From: Syntrophotaleaceae bacterium
GTDB lineage: Bacteria; Desulfobacterota; Desulfuromonadia; Desulfuromonadales; Syntrophotaleaceae
Assembly: GCA_041390365.1 (NCBI GenBank)
Contig: JAWKQB010000001.1
Coordinates: 434,001-498,000, forward strand
DNA length: 64,000 bases
Reading direction: 5' to 3'
In this document: piece by piece, positions 42,867 to 51,234 of the stretch
Position numbering within the stretch: the first letter of the stretch is position 1
Layout of the letters: each line of letters starts with the position of its first letter
Notes under the pieces: model-generated
What the model saw: only the letters and a program-made list of their open reading frames with translations
What the model was told of the DNA's origin: nothing
Database searches by the model: none
Program-made: the position numbers and the translations under genes

Positions 42867-44029
42867 CTGGGTCCTCGATGCGGCGGGCGGGGCATCAACT
42901 TGGAAAACAGGTTGCCATTGTTTTTTCTCTTTTCCGATTTTTCCCCCGTTACGACCACCAAACCTTCCCTGAGTTCTGCAGACTCGACAACGGTGCGAGT
43001 GCCGTCGGAGAGTCCCGTGGCCACCGACACTCGTCGTGGCGGCCCTTCGCCCTCTATCAGCAGCAGCGAAGCACTGCCCCTTTTCCCGGCATACTGCAGG
43101 GCAGCATTCGGAACCTGCAGAACATTTTCCACGGCATCGATGATGAAATCGATGGTCGCGGTCATGCCGGGCAGCAGCAGGCCCCGTTCGTTGGCTGCTT
43201 CTATAACAACTGTATAGGTCACGACGTTGGATTCCTCAGTGGGGTTGAGGCGGATTTGAGCAACCGAGCCGGGGAAGGATTCATCGGGATAGGCCTGCAC
43301 CGTAAAACGAACCTTCTGTCCCCTGCGGATCTGACCGATGTCGCTTTCGTCCACATCGGCCTCAATTTCCATCCGCTCCAGATCTTCGGCAAGGATGAAC
43401 AGGGTCGGGGTGTTGAAGCTGGCGGCGACGGTCTGGCCCTTTTCGATCTCCCGTTCGATGACGGTTCCGTTGATGGGAGAGCGGATGCGGGCGTTGCGCA
43501 GATTGGTCTCGGCTTTGCGCAGAGCGGCCTTGGCAGACATCAGGTCGGCCCGGGCCGTGGCCAGCCCGGTTTCATAATCGAGGAACTCCTGTGCCGAGAG
43601 ATGACCCTCCTCGAGCAGGGGTTGGTTGCGCCGGTACTCGGCTTCGGCCTGCCGCACCATTGCCTTGGCCCGCAGTGTTTCCGCCCGGGCCTTCGCTACC
43701 TCGGCGTTGAACAGATCGAGGTCGAGTTCGGCCAGAATCTGACCCTTTTTTACCTGGTCATTATAATCGACCAGAACGGTTCGAATGGTGCCGGAGACTT
43801 CGGTGCCGACCTCCACTGTGCCCATGGCCTGCAGGCTGCCGCTGCAGGAGACGGTGACTTCCAGCGGCCCGCGGATGATCTTGGCGGTCTGCAGCCAGGG
43901 CGGGGACGCCGACGGCGGAGGCTGGCCGATCAGCCAGTTCAATCCGGCCGCCAATAGCGTCAGGATGGCCAGCGCGATCAGGGCTGTTTTTATTTTCCGG
44001 CTGGCGTATCGGGTATGGATGCTGCTCAT
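42863..44029 (-). CDS. macA: MacA-type periplasmic adaptor (HlyD/RND family)
   Basis: This is a membrane-anchored adaptor that joins the MacB permease to the outer-membrane channel. The 388 residues have an N-terminal anchor (IKTALIALAILTLLAAGLNWLIG), lipoyl halves (VEVTVSCSGSLQAMGTVEVGTEVSG; PINGTVIEREIEKGQTV), a coiled-coil hairpin between them, and beta-barrel and membrane-proximal domains. I prefer ATG 44029, nine bases after GGAG; the ATG at 44038 abuts the ribosome site. The basic C-terminal tail (KSEKRKNNG...PRPPHRGPR) is unusual. Confidence 0.92.
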   Translation of the reverse strand: MSSIHTRYASRKIKTALIALAILTLLAAGLNWLIGQPPPSASPPWLQTAKIIRGPLEVTVSCSGSLQAMGTVEVGTEVSGTIRTVLVDYNDQVKKGQILAELDLDLFNAEVAKARAETLRAKAMVRQAEAEYRRNQPLLEEGHLSAQEFLDYETGLATARADLMSAKAALRKAETNLRNARIRSPINGTVIEREIEKGQTVAASFNTPTLFILAEDLERMEIEADVDESDIGQIRRGQKVRFTVQAYPDESFPGSVAQIRLNPTEESNVVTYTVVIEAANERGLLLPGMTATIDFIIDAVENVLQVPNAALQYAGKRGSASLLLIEGEGPPRRVSVATGLSDGTRTVVESAELREGLVVVTGEKSEKRKNNGNLFSKLMPRPPHRGPR

Positions 44030-44146
44030 CAGGCTCATCTCCTGTTTTCAACCTTTCGTAAAGTCAGTATCAGGTTGATTTTCGAAAGCTGTTTCCGGCA
44101 ATTTCTGGTTTCTCGACCCCGATTGAATTCGGGTGCTGTTTTCAAC

Positions 44147-45511
44147 TCAGGAATGGTCCGTCCTGAAAAACAGGCCCGGATCCAGACTGCCGCTGTAATA
44201 GGCGATGGCAACCGCCTGCATCATGCAGCCGATTTCCGCCTCGATCCTGGCATAACGGGCTTCGACATAGACTGAACGGGCATTGGTCAGTTCAGTCAGG
44301 GTCGCTGCGCCCACCTGATACCGCTTTTCACTGGAGGCCAGGGCATTTTTGGCATAGGTGAGCTGGGCCTCTGCCACCGCGAGCTGTTCCTCGGCCGTTC
44401 GGTAATCAGCCACCGATTGGCCGATTTCAACCTCGATCCGGCGCTTCAGTCTGATCACTTCGATCTGCGCCGAACTGGAACCGATCAGAGCCTGGCGCTC
44501 CTGGTGGCGGCTGAGATTACGGTCGAAGATCGGGACGGACAGGGACAGTCCAACCGAGGCGTTGAAATTGTCCTGACTCATCTGCCTGCCGAAGTGCACG
44601 CTGTTTCGTCCGTCGTAGGATGTGCCTGCCGACGCCAGCAGTTCGAGAGCGGGATAGCGGCCCGCTTTGGCCACCCGAACCTGCTCCCCCGCCGCCGCCA
44701 CCTCCTTCTGCAGAGCCAGCAGGTCCAAGCGCTTCTGCCTGGCATCCTCGACCAGAGTGGAAGCATCTAATGACGGAACTGTTTTTAATAGGGGATGGTC
44801 GGGCAGGGCCACCTCCGCCCTGGCAAGGGCATCGATCCCGATGGTCTGCTGCAGGGACAGCATGCTCACCTGGTAATCCCGGCGGGCGTTCAGCAGGGCC
44901 GATCGGGCCCGGGCTGTTTCGGCCTTTTGCAGATAGACGTCGGTGATCGGGCGGCTGCCGGCCCGATAGTAGGCTTCGATGGCTGCCAACTGCTGCTCAT
45001 TGTCCTGTACGGCCTGCTCGGCGACCCCGATCTGCTCCAGTGTTTTAACCGCTTCCAGATAGTTGCCGATGGTCTCGAACACCAGGGACTGTTCCTGACG
45101 ACCGAAGGCATGCTGGCGGGCGGCAAGGCTTTGGCGGGCCGCTGCGAGGGCCGCCTGATCGCCGAAGCCGTTGAAGAGGTTAAGGTTCATCGCCACATCC
45201 GCCGACCAGATATCGTAATTGCGGTCGCCGTCCAAAGCTCCTTCGTCGTGACGCAGGGTCGCGGAACTACCCCCAGACAAACCCGGCAGAAACTGATCCC
45301 GCTGGAGACGTACCGAGACTTCCCCGTCCCGTACCTGGTTTGCGGAGAGTTGCAGGTCCTGGTTGTGCGTCAGGGCCAGGATGACTGTCTGTTCCAGGTT
45401 CAGAAGGGGCTGAGACCGGGCCAGGGATGGGCTGAGTCCCCCCAAAAGTCCCAGGGCGGCGATCGACAGGTACGACACATTGCGTTTGAGGAAGAGGGTT
45501 AAAGCGAACAT
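44147..45511 (-). CDS. TolC-family outer-membrane efflux protein
   Basis: This is the outer-membrane channel of the export system. The 454 residues have a signal peptide (to about LARSQP) and the duplicated OEP helical repeat: first LNLEQTVILALTHNQDLQLSANQVRDGE, and a second half beginning near RLDLLALQKEVAAAGEQVRVAKAGRYP. It is the first gene of the operon, with GGAG nine bases before the ATG. 117 bases separate it from the adaptor gene. It is complete. Confidence 0.93.
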   Translation of the reverse strand: MFALTLFLKRNVSYLSIAALGLLGGLSPSLARSQPLLNLEQTVILALTHNQDLQLSANQVRDGEVSVRLQRDQFLPGLSGGSSATLRHDEGALDGDRNYDIWSADVAMNLNLFNGFGDQAALAAARQSLAARQHAFGRQEQSLVFETIGNYLEAVKTLEQIGVAEQAVQDNEQQLAAIEAYYRAGSRPITDVYLQKAETARARSALLNARRDYQVSMLSLQQTIGIDALARAEVALPDHPLLKTVPSLDASTLVEDARQKRLDLLALQKEVAAAGEQVRVAKAGRYPALELLASAGTSYDGRNSVHFGRQMSQDNFNASVGLSLSVPIFDRNLSRHQERQALIGSSSAQIEVIRLKRRIEVEIGQSVADYRTAEEQLAVAEAQLTYAKNALASSEKRYQVGAATLTELTNARSVYVEARYARIEAEIGCMMQAVAIAYYSGSLDPGLFFRTDHS

Positions 45512-45990
45512 CTTGTTTGGCTCCGATGAAACTGAGTAGATTCCAAAGCCTGTTGCTCCGAGTACGGAATCGGGTCGGCATCAAAACAGCTCGTCTGTTG
45601 ATAACAAAAGAATATGAAGAAAATGGGGAAGAATTATGGAAATTGCAAAACCGCCGACTTTTGGCAGCCTCCGGTTCTCAAGGATTCCGGGAAGATAACG
45701 TCGAAATATGAGAGGTCGTTGATTTTCAATCGTTAACCCCTGGAAAAAAGGGATAAACCTGATAGCGTTGCAGAAGGGATCACTGTTGTCGGGTTTTTTG
45801 AATTGTTCAGGGCATAAGTTAATGAATTAATTAATTTTTCGGTATTTCGATGCCTTTTCGAGTTACCTTTTTCCAGCTTGCGGGAGACGATGCTTTCAGG
45901 GCTACCCTGTTCTTTTGTTGTGGAGACCGATTCAAGAACCGGGCGGCAGTGAAGAGGATCAAAAAATAATTCAAAGCTGGGAGGTAAGAC
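45512..45990. other. Divergent intergenic region (efflux operon / secreted protein)
   Basis: 479 AT-rich bases with promoters expected in both directions. AATTAATTAATT at 45825-45836 is the most AT-rich point. No convincing gene is found: the short open frames on both strands lack ribosome sites. A TGCGGGAGACGATG segment at 45877 does not match a riboswitch I know. Confidence 0.45.
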
Positions 45991-46716
45991 ATGAAAAGGA
46001 CAGTTCTCGCAACGTTTTTGATCTCACTGTTGCTGGGCGGGATGGCATTCGCCGCCCCCACGGCCCAAATCGTCGGCGGATTGACCAACGTCGAAATCTC
46101 GTCAGAGGTTGTTCAGGCCTTCGAATCGATGAATATCACCCCTTCAGCCATTGTGCCGGGAGCGCTTCAGAATGGCACAGTGAGTTTCCCGATTCCGGCA
46201 GGGGCCATTGATGCGGGCAATGCGAAGGGTGATATTTTCCATGCCGGCGGGCTGGGTCTCATGTCCTCCGACACGGAGGTGTCCCTGCTCAACTTTATCA
46301 TCGACACCACGGGGGACGCCCCGGTCCTGACCGGCCTGGTCGCCACTGATGACAACATCGTCGACCGTATTCCTCTTTTCAACCTGGAGTTGCCCCAGTC
46401 TGTTCAGCCGGATGAGAACGGCACCCTGGTTATTTCCGACGTCAATCTCACTCTGACACAGGAAGCCGCTGATGCTCTGAACGGCGCCTTCGGTAACACA
46501 GCTTTTCAGGCCAACTCTGCCTTCGGCACTGCAACCGTCGTAGCCCAAAGCCTGCCGACAGGTGACATGGAGGATGGTGCAGCGAATGGAACCGAGGACG
46601 GCGCGGCTGATGGAACCGAGGACGGCGCTACGGACGGAGCCGAGGATGGGATGACTGATGGAGCCGAGGACGGAATGATGGATGGATCGGCTGCCGGGTC
46701 CGCGGCTGGTCAATAA
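45991..46716 (+). CDS. Secreted protein with acidic C-terminal octapeptide repeats
   Basis: I do not recognise a named family. The 241 residues start with a signal peptide (to about AFAAP), followed by a beta-rich domain of about 170 residues with NGTVSFPIPAGAIDAG, DIFHAGGLGLMSSDTEVSLLNFIIDT and LTLTQEAADALNGAFGNTAFQANSAFGTATV. That layout (FPI, HxGGL, LTxFxID, LTxxAAxALN) recurs in secreted proteins of many bacteria. The tail is five copies of the octad GxEDGxxD, then Gly/Ala/Ser. The ribosome site is GGGAGGTAAGAC. It heads a cluster of envelope genes. Confidence 0.78.
   Translation: MKRTVLATFLISLLLGGMAFAAPTAQIVGGLTNVEISSEVVQAFESMNITPSAIVPGALQNGTVSFPIPAGAIDAGNAKGDIFHAGGLGLMSSDTEVSLLNFIIDTTGDAPVLTGLVATDDNIVDRIPLFNLELPQSVQPDENGTLVISDVNLTLTQEAADALNGAFGNTAFQANSAFGTATVVAQSLPTGDMEDGAANGTEDGAADGTEDGATDGAEDGMTDGAEDGMMDGSAAGSAAGQ
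46564..46683 (+). repeat. 24-bp minisatellite coding an acidic octapeptide
   Basis: Five tandem 24-base units (46564-46587, 46588-46611, 46612-46635, 46636-46659, 46660-46683) start with GGA(A/G)CCGAGGA(C/T)GG, except the first, more diverged one. They encode GxEDGxxD. The in-frame period means copy-number change would keep the reading frame. Confidence 0.88.
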
Positions 46717-46924
46717 ACCCGACAGGCGAAATCAAATAAGAAAAAGTCCGATGGTCCGGTCCTCGAGAACCAGAATACTGAAAGGAGCCGCCTCGAGGGC
46801 CGGACACCGCTTGCTGAGTGCACCAACCTGTTCTGAAGAAGTTCCGGTTTTTCCCCAAGGCCGATAAAGGATTGTTTTTGGATTCGGCCATTGATTTTCA
46901 ACGCCTAAATCAAGGAGGACATCG

Positions 46925-47323
46925 ATGAAGCCTGATAGCAGGATAATCTCTCTGTTCCCTTTGTTGGGGCTGTTGGCCCTGACGGCCTGCGGTCCTGCCA
47001 TTGATCCGCCAACCGGCCAACTGGCATTGGCGGAAAGCGCCGTGGATAATGCGGCAGCGGCCGGAGGTTATGAATATGCTCCTGTCATTCTGAGAAAAGC
47101 TCAGGACAAACTGACCCAGGCGCGTCTGGAGATGCAGGAAGAAAACAACGTCGAGGCATTGCTCCTGCTCGAGGAGGCCAATGTGGATGCCCAGCTGGCC
47201 GAAGAAAAAGCCAAAACGGCAAAAACCCAGCAGGCTGCGGATGAGCTGCAAAAAAACATTGATCTTCTCCGCAAGGAAATTCAGCGCCTCACGCCTGGTC
47301 AACAAACCGGACCCGGTGTGTAG
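46925..47323 (+). CDS. DUF4398 lipoprotein
   Basis: This is a lipoprotein of 132 residues: signal and lipobox LLALTAC (Cys near 23), then a DUF4398-type helical region (ALAESAVDNAAAAGGYEYAPVILRKAQDKLTQARLEMQEENN, then EANVDAQLAEEKAKTAKTQQAADEL). The family lies in the cell envelope and often sits beside OmpA-like proteins; its role is not established. The start is behind AAGGAGG. The next gene, 70 bases on, carries the same kind of domain joined to OmpA, so this pair may work together at the outer membrane and peptidoglycan. Confidence 0.85.
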   Translation: MKPDSRIISLFPLLGLLALTACGPAIDPPTGQLALAESAVDNAAAAGGYEYAPVILRKAQDKLTQARLEMQEENNVEALLLLEEANVDAQLAEEKAKTAKTQQAADELQKNIDLLRKEIQRLTPGQQTGPGV

Positions 47324-47393
47324 ACCTGTGCAAGGCACCTGTAAGAGGGGGTTAAAACCCGGAGCCATCGGATTCTTTATAGAGGAGGACATC

Positions 47394-48254
47394 ATGGTTT
47401 TGCCAAAACGTTTCGTCGGGAAAGTCTTAAGCCTGATTTTCGTTTTTTCCCCTCTGCTGCTTTTCGGATGCGCCCAAACAATGACCTATCCGGCACTGGA
47501 GGAGGCCCGAAGCGATATCCAATCTGCCCGCAGCAATCCTGTGGTGGTCAAGAATGCGCCTCTTTCTCTGCAAAAAGCGGAACAGTCCCTGAACCGTGCA
47601 GAAGAGCTTGTAGAGGAAAATGCCGACCCGACCTTGATCAAGCATCAGGCCTATCTGGCCCAGCAGCATGCTGCCATTGCTGAAACCATCGGCAATCGGA
47701 AGGCGGCGGAGGACACGATCCAGCAGGCCAGCGCCGAACGCAACCGGATCCTGCTGGAGGCACGGGGGGCCGAAGCCGAATACGCACGGCAGCAGGCTGA
47801 AAGGCAGAAGGCACAGATTGCCGGACTGGAAGAGGAGTTGCAGGAACTCAGGGCGGTTGAGTCCGAACGGGGCTCGGTGGTCACTCTGGGCGACGTGGTG
47901 TTCGATGTGGGCGAGTCGGAGCTGAAGCCCGGCGGTCTGCTCGTCGTTCAAAGGTTGGCGGATTTCATGAAAAGGTATCCGGGGAGGAATGTGGCGATTG
48001 AAGGGTACACCGACAGCACAGGCCCCGCGGAGTTCAACCAGGAACTGTCCCAGCGGCGGGCCCGTGCCGTGCGTGATGCCCTGGTTGCACAGGGGATCGA
48101 TTCCGCCCGGATCGAAACGCGCGGATACGGTGAGAATTTTCCCGTAGCCACCAATGAAACCGTTGCCGGCCGCCAGTTGAACCGGCGAGTCGAGGTCGTC
48201 ATCTCCAACGGCAGGGACGACAGCATACCGGAACGGACCGCGGGTAGTAATTAG
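47394..48254 (+). CDS. OmpA-family lipoprotein with DUF4398 N-terminal domain
   Basis: This is a peptidoglycan-binding outer-membrane lipoprotein of 286 residues. The lipobox is PLLLFGC (Cys near 26). The DUF4398 helical part follows (LEEARSDIQSARSNPVVVKNAPLSLQKAEQSLNRAEELVEE), then a coiled coil (RNRILLEARGAEAEYARQQAERQKAQIAGLEEELQEL) and an OmpA C domain (DVVFDVGESELKPGG; GYTDSTGPAEFNQELSQRRARAVRDAL; RGYGENFPVATNET). ATG 47394 follows GAGGAGG. It probably forms one unit with the DUF4398 lipoprotein before it. Confidence 0.92.
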   Translation: MVLPKRFVGKVLSLIFVFSPLLLFGCAQTMTYPALEEARSDIQSARSNPVVVKNAPLSLQKAEQSLNRAEELVEENADPTLIKHQAYLAQQHAAIAETIGNRKAAEDTIQQASAERNRILLEARGAEAEYARQQAERQKAQIAGLEEELQELRAVESERGSVVTLGDVVFDVGESELKPGGLLVVQRLADFMKRYPGRNVAIEGYTDSTGPAEFNQELSQRRARAVRDALVAQGIDSARIETRGYGENFPVATNETVAGRQLNRRVEVVISNGRDDSIPERTAGSN

Positions 48255-48311
48255 GCCGGAAGATTCGGGTGGGCCCGGCCTTCACTTAAGGTTTACACCT
48301 CTGGTCAAACT

Positions 48312-48362
48312 GGATCGGTATCGGAATCGGGGCCGAAACGCCTTTTGCCGGCCCCGATACCG
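48312..48362. repeat. GATACCGAT word-repeat hairpin, copy 2
   Basis: Left arm GGTATCGGAATCGGGGCCG, right arm CGGCCCCGATACCG, with a short loop including CTTTT. It lies between convergent genes and could also serve as a terminator. Confidence 0.65.
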
Positions 48363-48415
48363 CGCCGGTCCCGCCGCAAAAAGCGGGCTTGGCCGGAACC
48401 GATGATTTTGCCGGA

Positions 48416-48754
48416 TCAGCCCTGCAAAGTGTCGGTCTTGGCCGCCATGATCAGGTCGTTTCGGTGTATTCCCCTGATCTTATGGGTCCACCACTGCACC
48501 GTCACCTTACCCCATTCAGTCAGGATCGAAGGGTGGTGACCCTCGGTTTCTGCGAGCTCGCCGACACGGTTGGTGAAGTCCAGGGCTTCGCCAAAGTTGC
48601 GAAAGGGAAAGGTGCGGCTCAACAGCTCAATGCCCTCTACCGTCAGGATCTCCCATTCCGGAATCTGATCGCGGAAAGCGGCAATCTCCTCCGATGTCGC
48701 CGGAGGCGCACCCCTGCGGCAGGCTTCACATTTCTGTTCCCTCAGTTTTTCCAT
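48416..48754 (-). CDS. phhB: Pterin-4a-carbinolamine dehydratase
   Basis: It dehydrates 4a-hydroxy-tetrahydropterin in the pterin recycling step, in the cytoplasm. The 112 residues carry the family active-site block EGHHPSILTEWGKVTVQWWTH and the later GIHRNDLIMAAKTD. I chose ATG 48754 with GGGAG ahead; the frame is open upstream but unsupported. The N terminus has a Cys pair (KCEACRRG). No aromatic amino-acid hydroxylase gene is in the window, so its role may be another pterin step, as often seen in anaerobes. Confidence 0.92.
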   Translation of the reverse strand: MEKLREQKCEACRRGAPPATSEEIAAFRDQIPEWEILTVEGIELLSRTFPFRNFGEALDFTNRVGELAETEGHHPSILTEWGKVTVQWWTHKIRGIHRNDLIMAAKTDTLQG

Positions 48755-48810
48755 ATCGGTCTCCCTTTGTATTCCCAATGATTTGATTCCCCGTTTGTTT
48801 CCAATGCATC

Positions 48811-48862
48811 TGATCGGAATCACTATCGGTATCAGGGTTGAAAACAGTCATTTCGGTACCGA
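48811..48862. repeat. GATACCGAT word repeat, copy 3
   Basis: The words CGGAATCACTATCGGTATC on the left and TTTCGGTACCGAAAACG on the right form imperfect arms between the divergent phhB and acetyltransferase genes. Confidence 0.5.
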
Positions 48863-49001
48863 AAACGACCCCGAAGAAGCCGGCTTTCGATCGTTTTCAC
48901 AGCTTGTAAAATGCCTAAACGAATTTTATCATTGAACTTTTTCCCATCATGAATTGCGGGATTTTGATAAAATTTTACCAGAAACCGAAACAGGGAAGAG
49001 G

Positions 49002-49499
49002 ATGACCATGATATCAGAGGACGCCTCCCAGGACCGGAAGCTGAACATTCGTGAAATGACCATTGATGATCTCTCCGAAGTTTTTCACATCGGGGAGGCT
49101 GTCTTCACCGCCGAATACTCCCCAACCCTTTATCGCACCTGGGACGAGTACGAAATCACCACCCTCTTCAATTCAGACAGCGAGCTCTGTCTGGTGGGGG
49201 AAATGGGCGACCAGATTGTCGGCTTCGCCCTGGGGACGACGGTGGAGAAACAGCGCTCCCCATGGAAATACGGCTACCTGGTCTGGTTGGGAGTCAGCCC
49301 CCTGTTGCAGAAGTCTCAGGTGGGCCACCGGCTGTTCCGGGAATTAAAGCGACGTATGCGGGAGCAGGGGGTGCGAATGATCATCGTCGATACCTCGGCG
49401 GACAACAAGGCCGCCATCTCATTTTTCCGTAAGCAGGGTTTCGGCAATCCCCATGAGCATGTCTATCTGACGTTGAATCTGACCCGAGAAAAAAAGTAA
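49002..49499 (+). CDS. GNAT family N-acetyltransferase (RimI-like)
   Basis: This is an acetyl-CoA-dependent N-acetyltransferase of 165 residues. It shows the GNAT order LNIREMTIDDLSEVFHI, IVGFALGTTVEK, LVWLGVSPLLQKSQVGHRLFRELKRRM (motif A) and VDTSADNKAAISFFRKQGF (motif B). ATG 49002 or 49008 both lie close after GGGAAGAGG; I give the first. The substrate is unknown. A deacetylase-type M20 peptidase starts nine bases after the stop, so the two are co-transcribed and may act on related amino-acyl substrates; that link is inference. Confidence 0.87.
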   Translation: MTMISEDASQDRKLNIREMTIDDLSEVFHIGEAVFTAEYSPTLYRTWDEYEITTLFNSDSELCLVGEMGDQIVGFALGTTVEKQRSPWKYGYLVWLGVSPLLQKSQVGHRLFRELKRRMREQGVRMIIVDTSADNKAAISFFRKQGFGNPHEHVYLTLNLTREKK

Positions 49500-49508
49500 C
49501 AGGCAACG

Positions 49509-50684
49509 ATGCATAAATTCTGGGAACAATGTCTTTCAAGGATATCACCCGCGCGGATTCACGGCCTTCTCGAGGAACTGGTGGCCATCTATTCTCCCTC
49601 CGGAAAGGAGGAGGACATCCAGCTCTTTCTGGAAGCAAAACTTCTGGCCGCGGGACTTGCGGTGCACCGGGACACTTTGGATGAAACCCGATTCAACCTG
49701 CGCTGTTTCCTGCAGCAGACCGAGCCGGATTTCTACCTGGTGGGCCATGTCGATACCGTGGCCGACTGGGAACTTCAGGAACTTGGGCCGCGCACTCAAA
49801 GAGGAATCCTCTACGGGCTCGGCAGCGCGGACATGAAGGCCGGCTGCGCTGCCATGGTCGAGGCGTTTACCGTGCTTGCCGAAGTTTTGCCCGAAAAGGA
49901 GCGCCCCCCTGCGGGATTGCTGCTGGTCGTGGGTGAAGAGGAGGATGGGGCGGGCAGCCTGGAATTTCTCCGACGGCATCGTCCGCGCTGGACCGTCATC
50001 GGAGAACCGACCTCTCTGACCGCCTGCTGCGCCCATTACGGCTATCTGGAAGCTACGTTGACGACACGCGGGCGGCGCAGCCATTCGTCTCTTCCTGAGC
50101 ACGGGCACAATGCCGTGGAGTCCATGCTCCGCACCCTGCTTTTTCTGGGACGGGCTCCCCTGCTGCGGCGTCCCGAAACGGGTCTGGTTTATTCGATAAG
50201 GGAGATGAATTCAGGCAGGGCCGGGTTTGTGGTTCCGGACCGCTGCGAAACCTGGATCGACATGCACCTGCCCCCCACCATGAAGCCGGACCATACTGTG
50301 AGAGCTCTGCATCGCCGGCTCGCCGCCGCCCGGCGCTACATCCCCGATCTCGATCTGGAAATCGACTTTCCCTGGGCCGACGGCGGCTACGATATCGGAA
50401 CCGACCACTGGATGGCAGAGACCCTTCGTCACGTCGCCGGCCAATTGGACTGGAAACCGGTCTTCGGTTCCTTCCGGTCCCATTCCGACGGCAATCTGTT
50501 TTTTGAAAAAGGGTGCCGGGCGATGCTGCTTGGTCCCGGATCTCTGGAAACCGCCCACACCGCCGAGGAGCAGGTGGTTTTGTCCGAAGTGGAAAAGGCC
50601 GCACGAATCTACCTGGCCCTCTGTCTGCAGGCTTCGCAGGCCCTCAGTCCGAATATTCCGGATCATGGTAAAATAGGGTTTTAA
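49509..50684 (+). CDS. M20-family peptidase/deacetylase (ArgE/DapE-like)
   Basis: This is a zinc hydrolase for amide bonds of N-acyl amino acids or peptides. The 391 residues show the metal-ligand motifs LVGHVDTVADW, GSADMKAGCAAMVEA, VVGEEEDGAGS and IGEPTSL, and the dimerisation part with GRRSHSSLPEHGHNAVE. The closest reading is ArgE/DapE or CPDG2-type; which one cannot be told. It lies between an N-acetyltransferase and the first eight-cysteine mini-protein, with 16 bases to the latter. Confidence 0.88.
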   Translation: MHKFWEQCLSRISPARIHGLLEELVAIYSPSGKEEDIQLFLEAKLLAAGLAVHRDTLDETRFNLRCFLQQTEPDFYLVGHVDTVADWELQELGPRTQRGILYGLGSADMKAGCAAMVEAFTVLAEVLPEKERPPAGLLLVVGEEEDGAGSLEFLRRHRPRWTVIGEPTSLTACCAHYGYLEATLTTRGRRSHSSLPEHGHNAVESMLRTLLFLGRAPLLRRPETGLVYSIREMNSGRAGFVVPDRCETWIDMHLPPTMKPDHTVRALHRRLAAARRYIPDLDLEIDFPWADGGYDIGTDHWMAETLRHVAGQLDWKPVFGSFRSHSDGNLFFEKGCRAMLLGPGSLETAHTAEEQVVLSEVEKAARIYLALCLQASQALSPNIPDHGKIGF

Positions 50685-50700
50685 GGAAAAGGAGAGCGTC

Positions 50701-50925
50701 ATGTGCGAGATATACGAGTGCAAAAAATGCGGCGTGGTCAGCCACTCTGCCGAGGAGTTGTGTGCGCCCGGCGAGACTTCGGGTCGGCACGATTTCTGTG
50801 GGACCGCTCCCGACCGGAAAGACCTGTGCGGTTACATGCGGGAGTGCCTTTCCTTCGTCTGCGGAACCTGTGGCAGGCCGGCCAAACAATCCGATCTGGT
50901 ATGCCGACCGTTGATGCCGGGGTAA
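50701..50925 (+). CDS. Eight-cysteine mini-protein, copy 1 (74 residues)
   Basis: I do not know this family. The 74 residues align without gaps to the protein at 57624-57848, with about 30 identical positions and all eight shared cysteines in place (7, 10, 21, 33, 43, 54, 57, 68). C-x-x-C pairs at both ends (CKKC and CGTC) look like two zinc knuckles or a metal-binding fold. This copy has two extra cysteines (2 and 49). It starts behind AAGGAAAAGGAG and ends just before a strong terminator. It is probably cytoplasmic, as there is no signal. It may be co-transcribed with the M20 gene. Confidence 0.8.
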   Translation: MCEIYECKKCGVVSHSAEELCAPGETSGRHDFCGTAPDRKDLCGYMRECLSFVCGTCGRPAKQSDLVCRPLMPG

Positions 50926-50930
50926 GAACA

Positions 50931-50967
50931 AAAAAAACCGGCGGCCCGCGAGCCGCCGGTTTTTTTA
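50931..50967. terminator. Bidirectional intrinsic terminator
   Basis: Arms ACCGGCGGC (50937-50945) and GCCGCCGGT (50952-50960), with A-rich sequence on the left and T7 on the right. It serves the plus-strand mini-protein gene and the minus-strand small gene. Confidence 0.93.
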
Positions 50968-50980
50968 GACAGACAATTTT

Positions 50981-51160
50981 CTAGGATTTCACACAAACCT
51001 GGGGAAGCCAGGAATCCCTTTTCCCATCGATATCGACATGAAAGGCCCTGCTGGTGCAGAAGAGGACCCGACCTTTTTTTCGGTCCACTACATTTTCCAG
51101 ATAGACATCCTGGCCATGTTCGACCGCTCGGCATACTTTTATAAAATCACTGCTATGCAT
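50981..51160 (-). CDS. Small paralogous protein A (59 residues)
   Basis: I do not recognise this family. It is a soluble protein of 59 residues. ATG 51160 has GGAGAAA before it; an upstream in-frame start lacks support. It is a paralogue of the gene just upstream (51235-51423): both read M-x4-F-x3-C-x3-E-x3-D, then V-x4-GRV-x2-C-x4-F and a late SW. The core GRVLFCTSRAFHVDIDG resembles a small SH3-like beta barrel that carries charge on one face, but this is only an impression. Confidence 0.72.
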   Translation of the reverse strand: MHSSDFIKVCRAVEHGQDVYLENVVDRKKGRVLFCTSRAFHVDIDGKRDSWLPQVCVKS

Positions 51161-51234
51161 AGTTTCTCCTTTCCTGAAAACGTGTCTGAGCATCGCCCCG
51201 CCCGCCGCAATGGCGAAAAACGTCGCCCAAAAAA

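Noticed and set aside
45877..45915. GGGAGACGATG segment before the secreted protein as a cyclic-di-GMP riboswitch
   Set aside because: The GCAAACC and GGACGCAAAGCC core elements are absent.
45831..46088. Minus-strand open frame overlapping the secreted protein start
   Set aside because: No ribosome site, and it overlaps a gene with a clear signal peptide and ribosome site.
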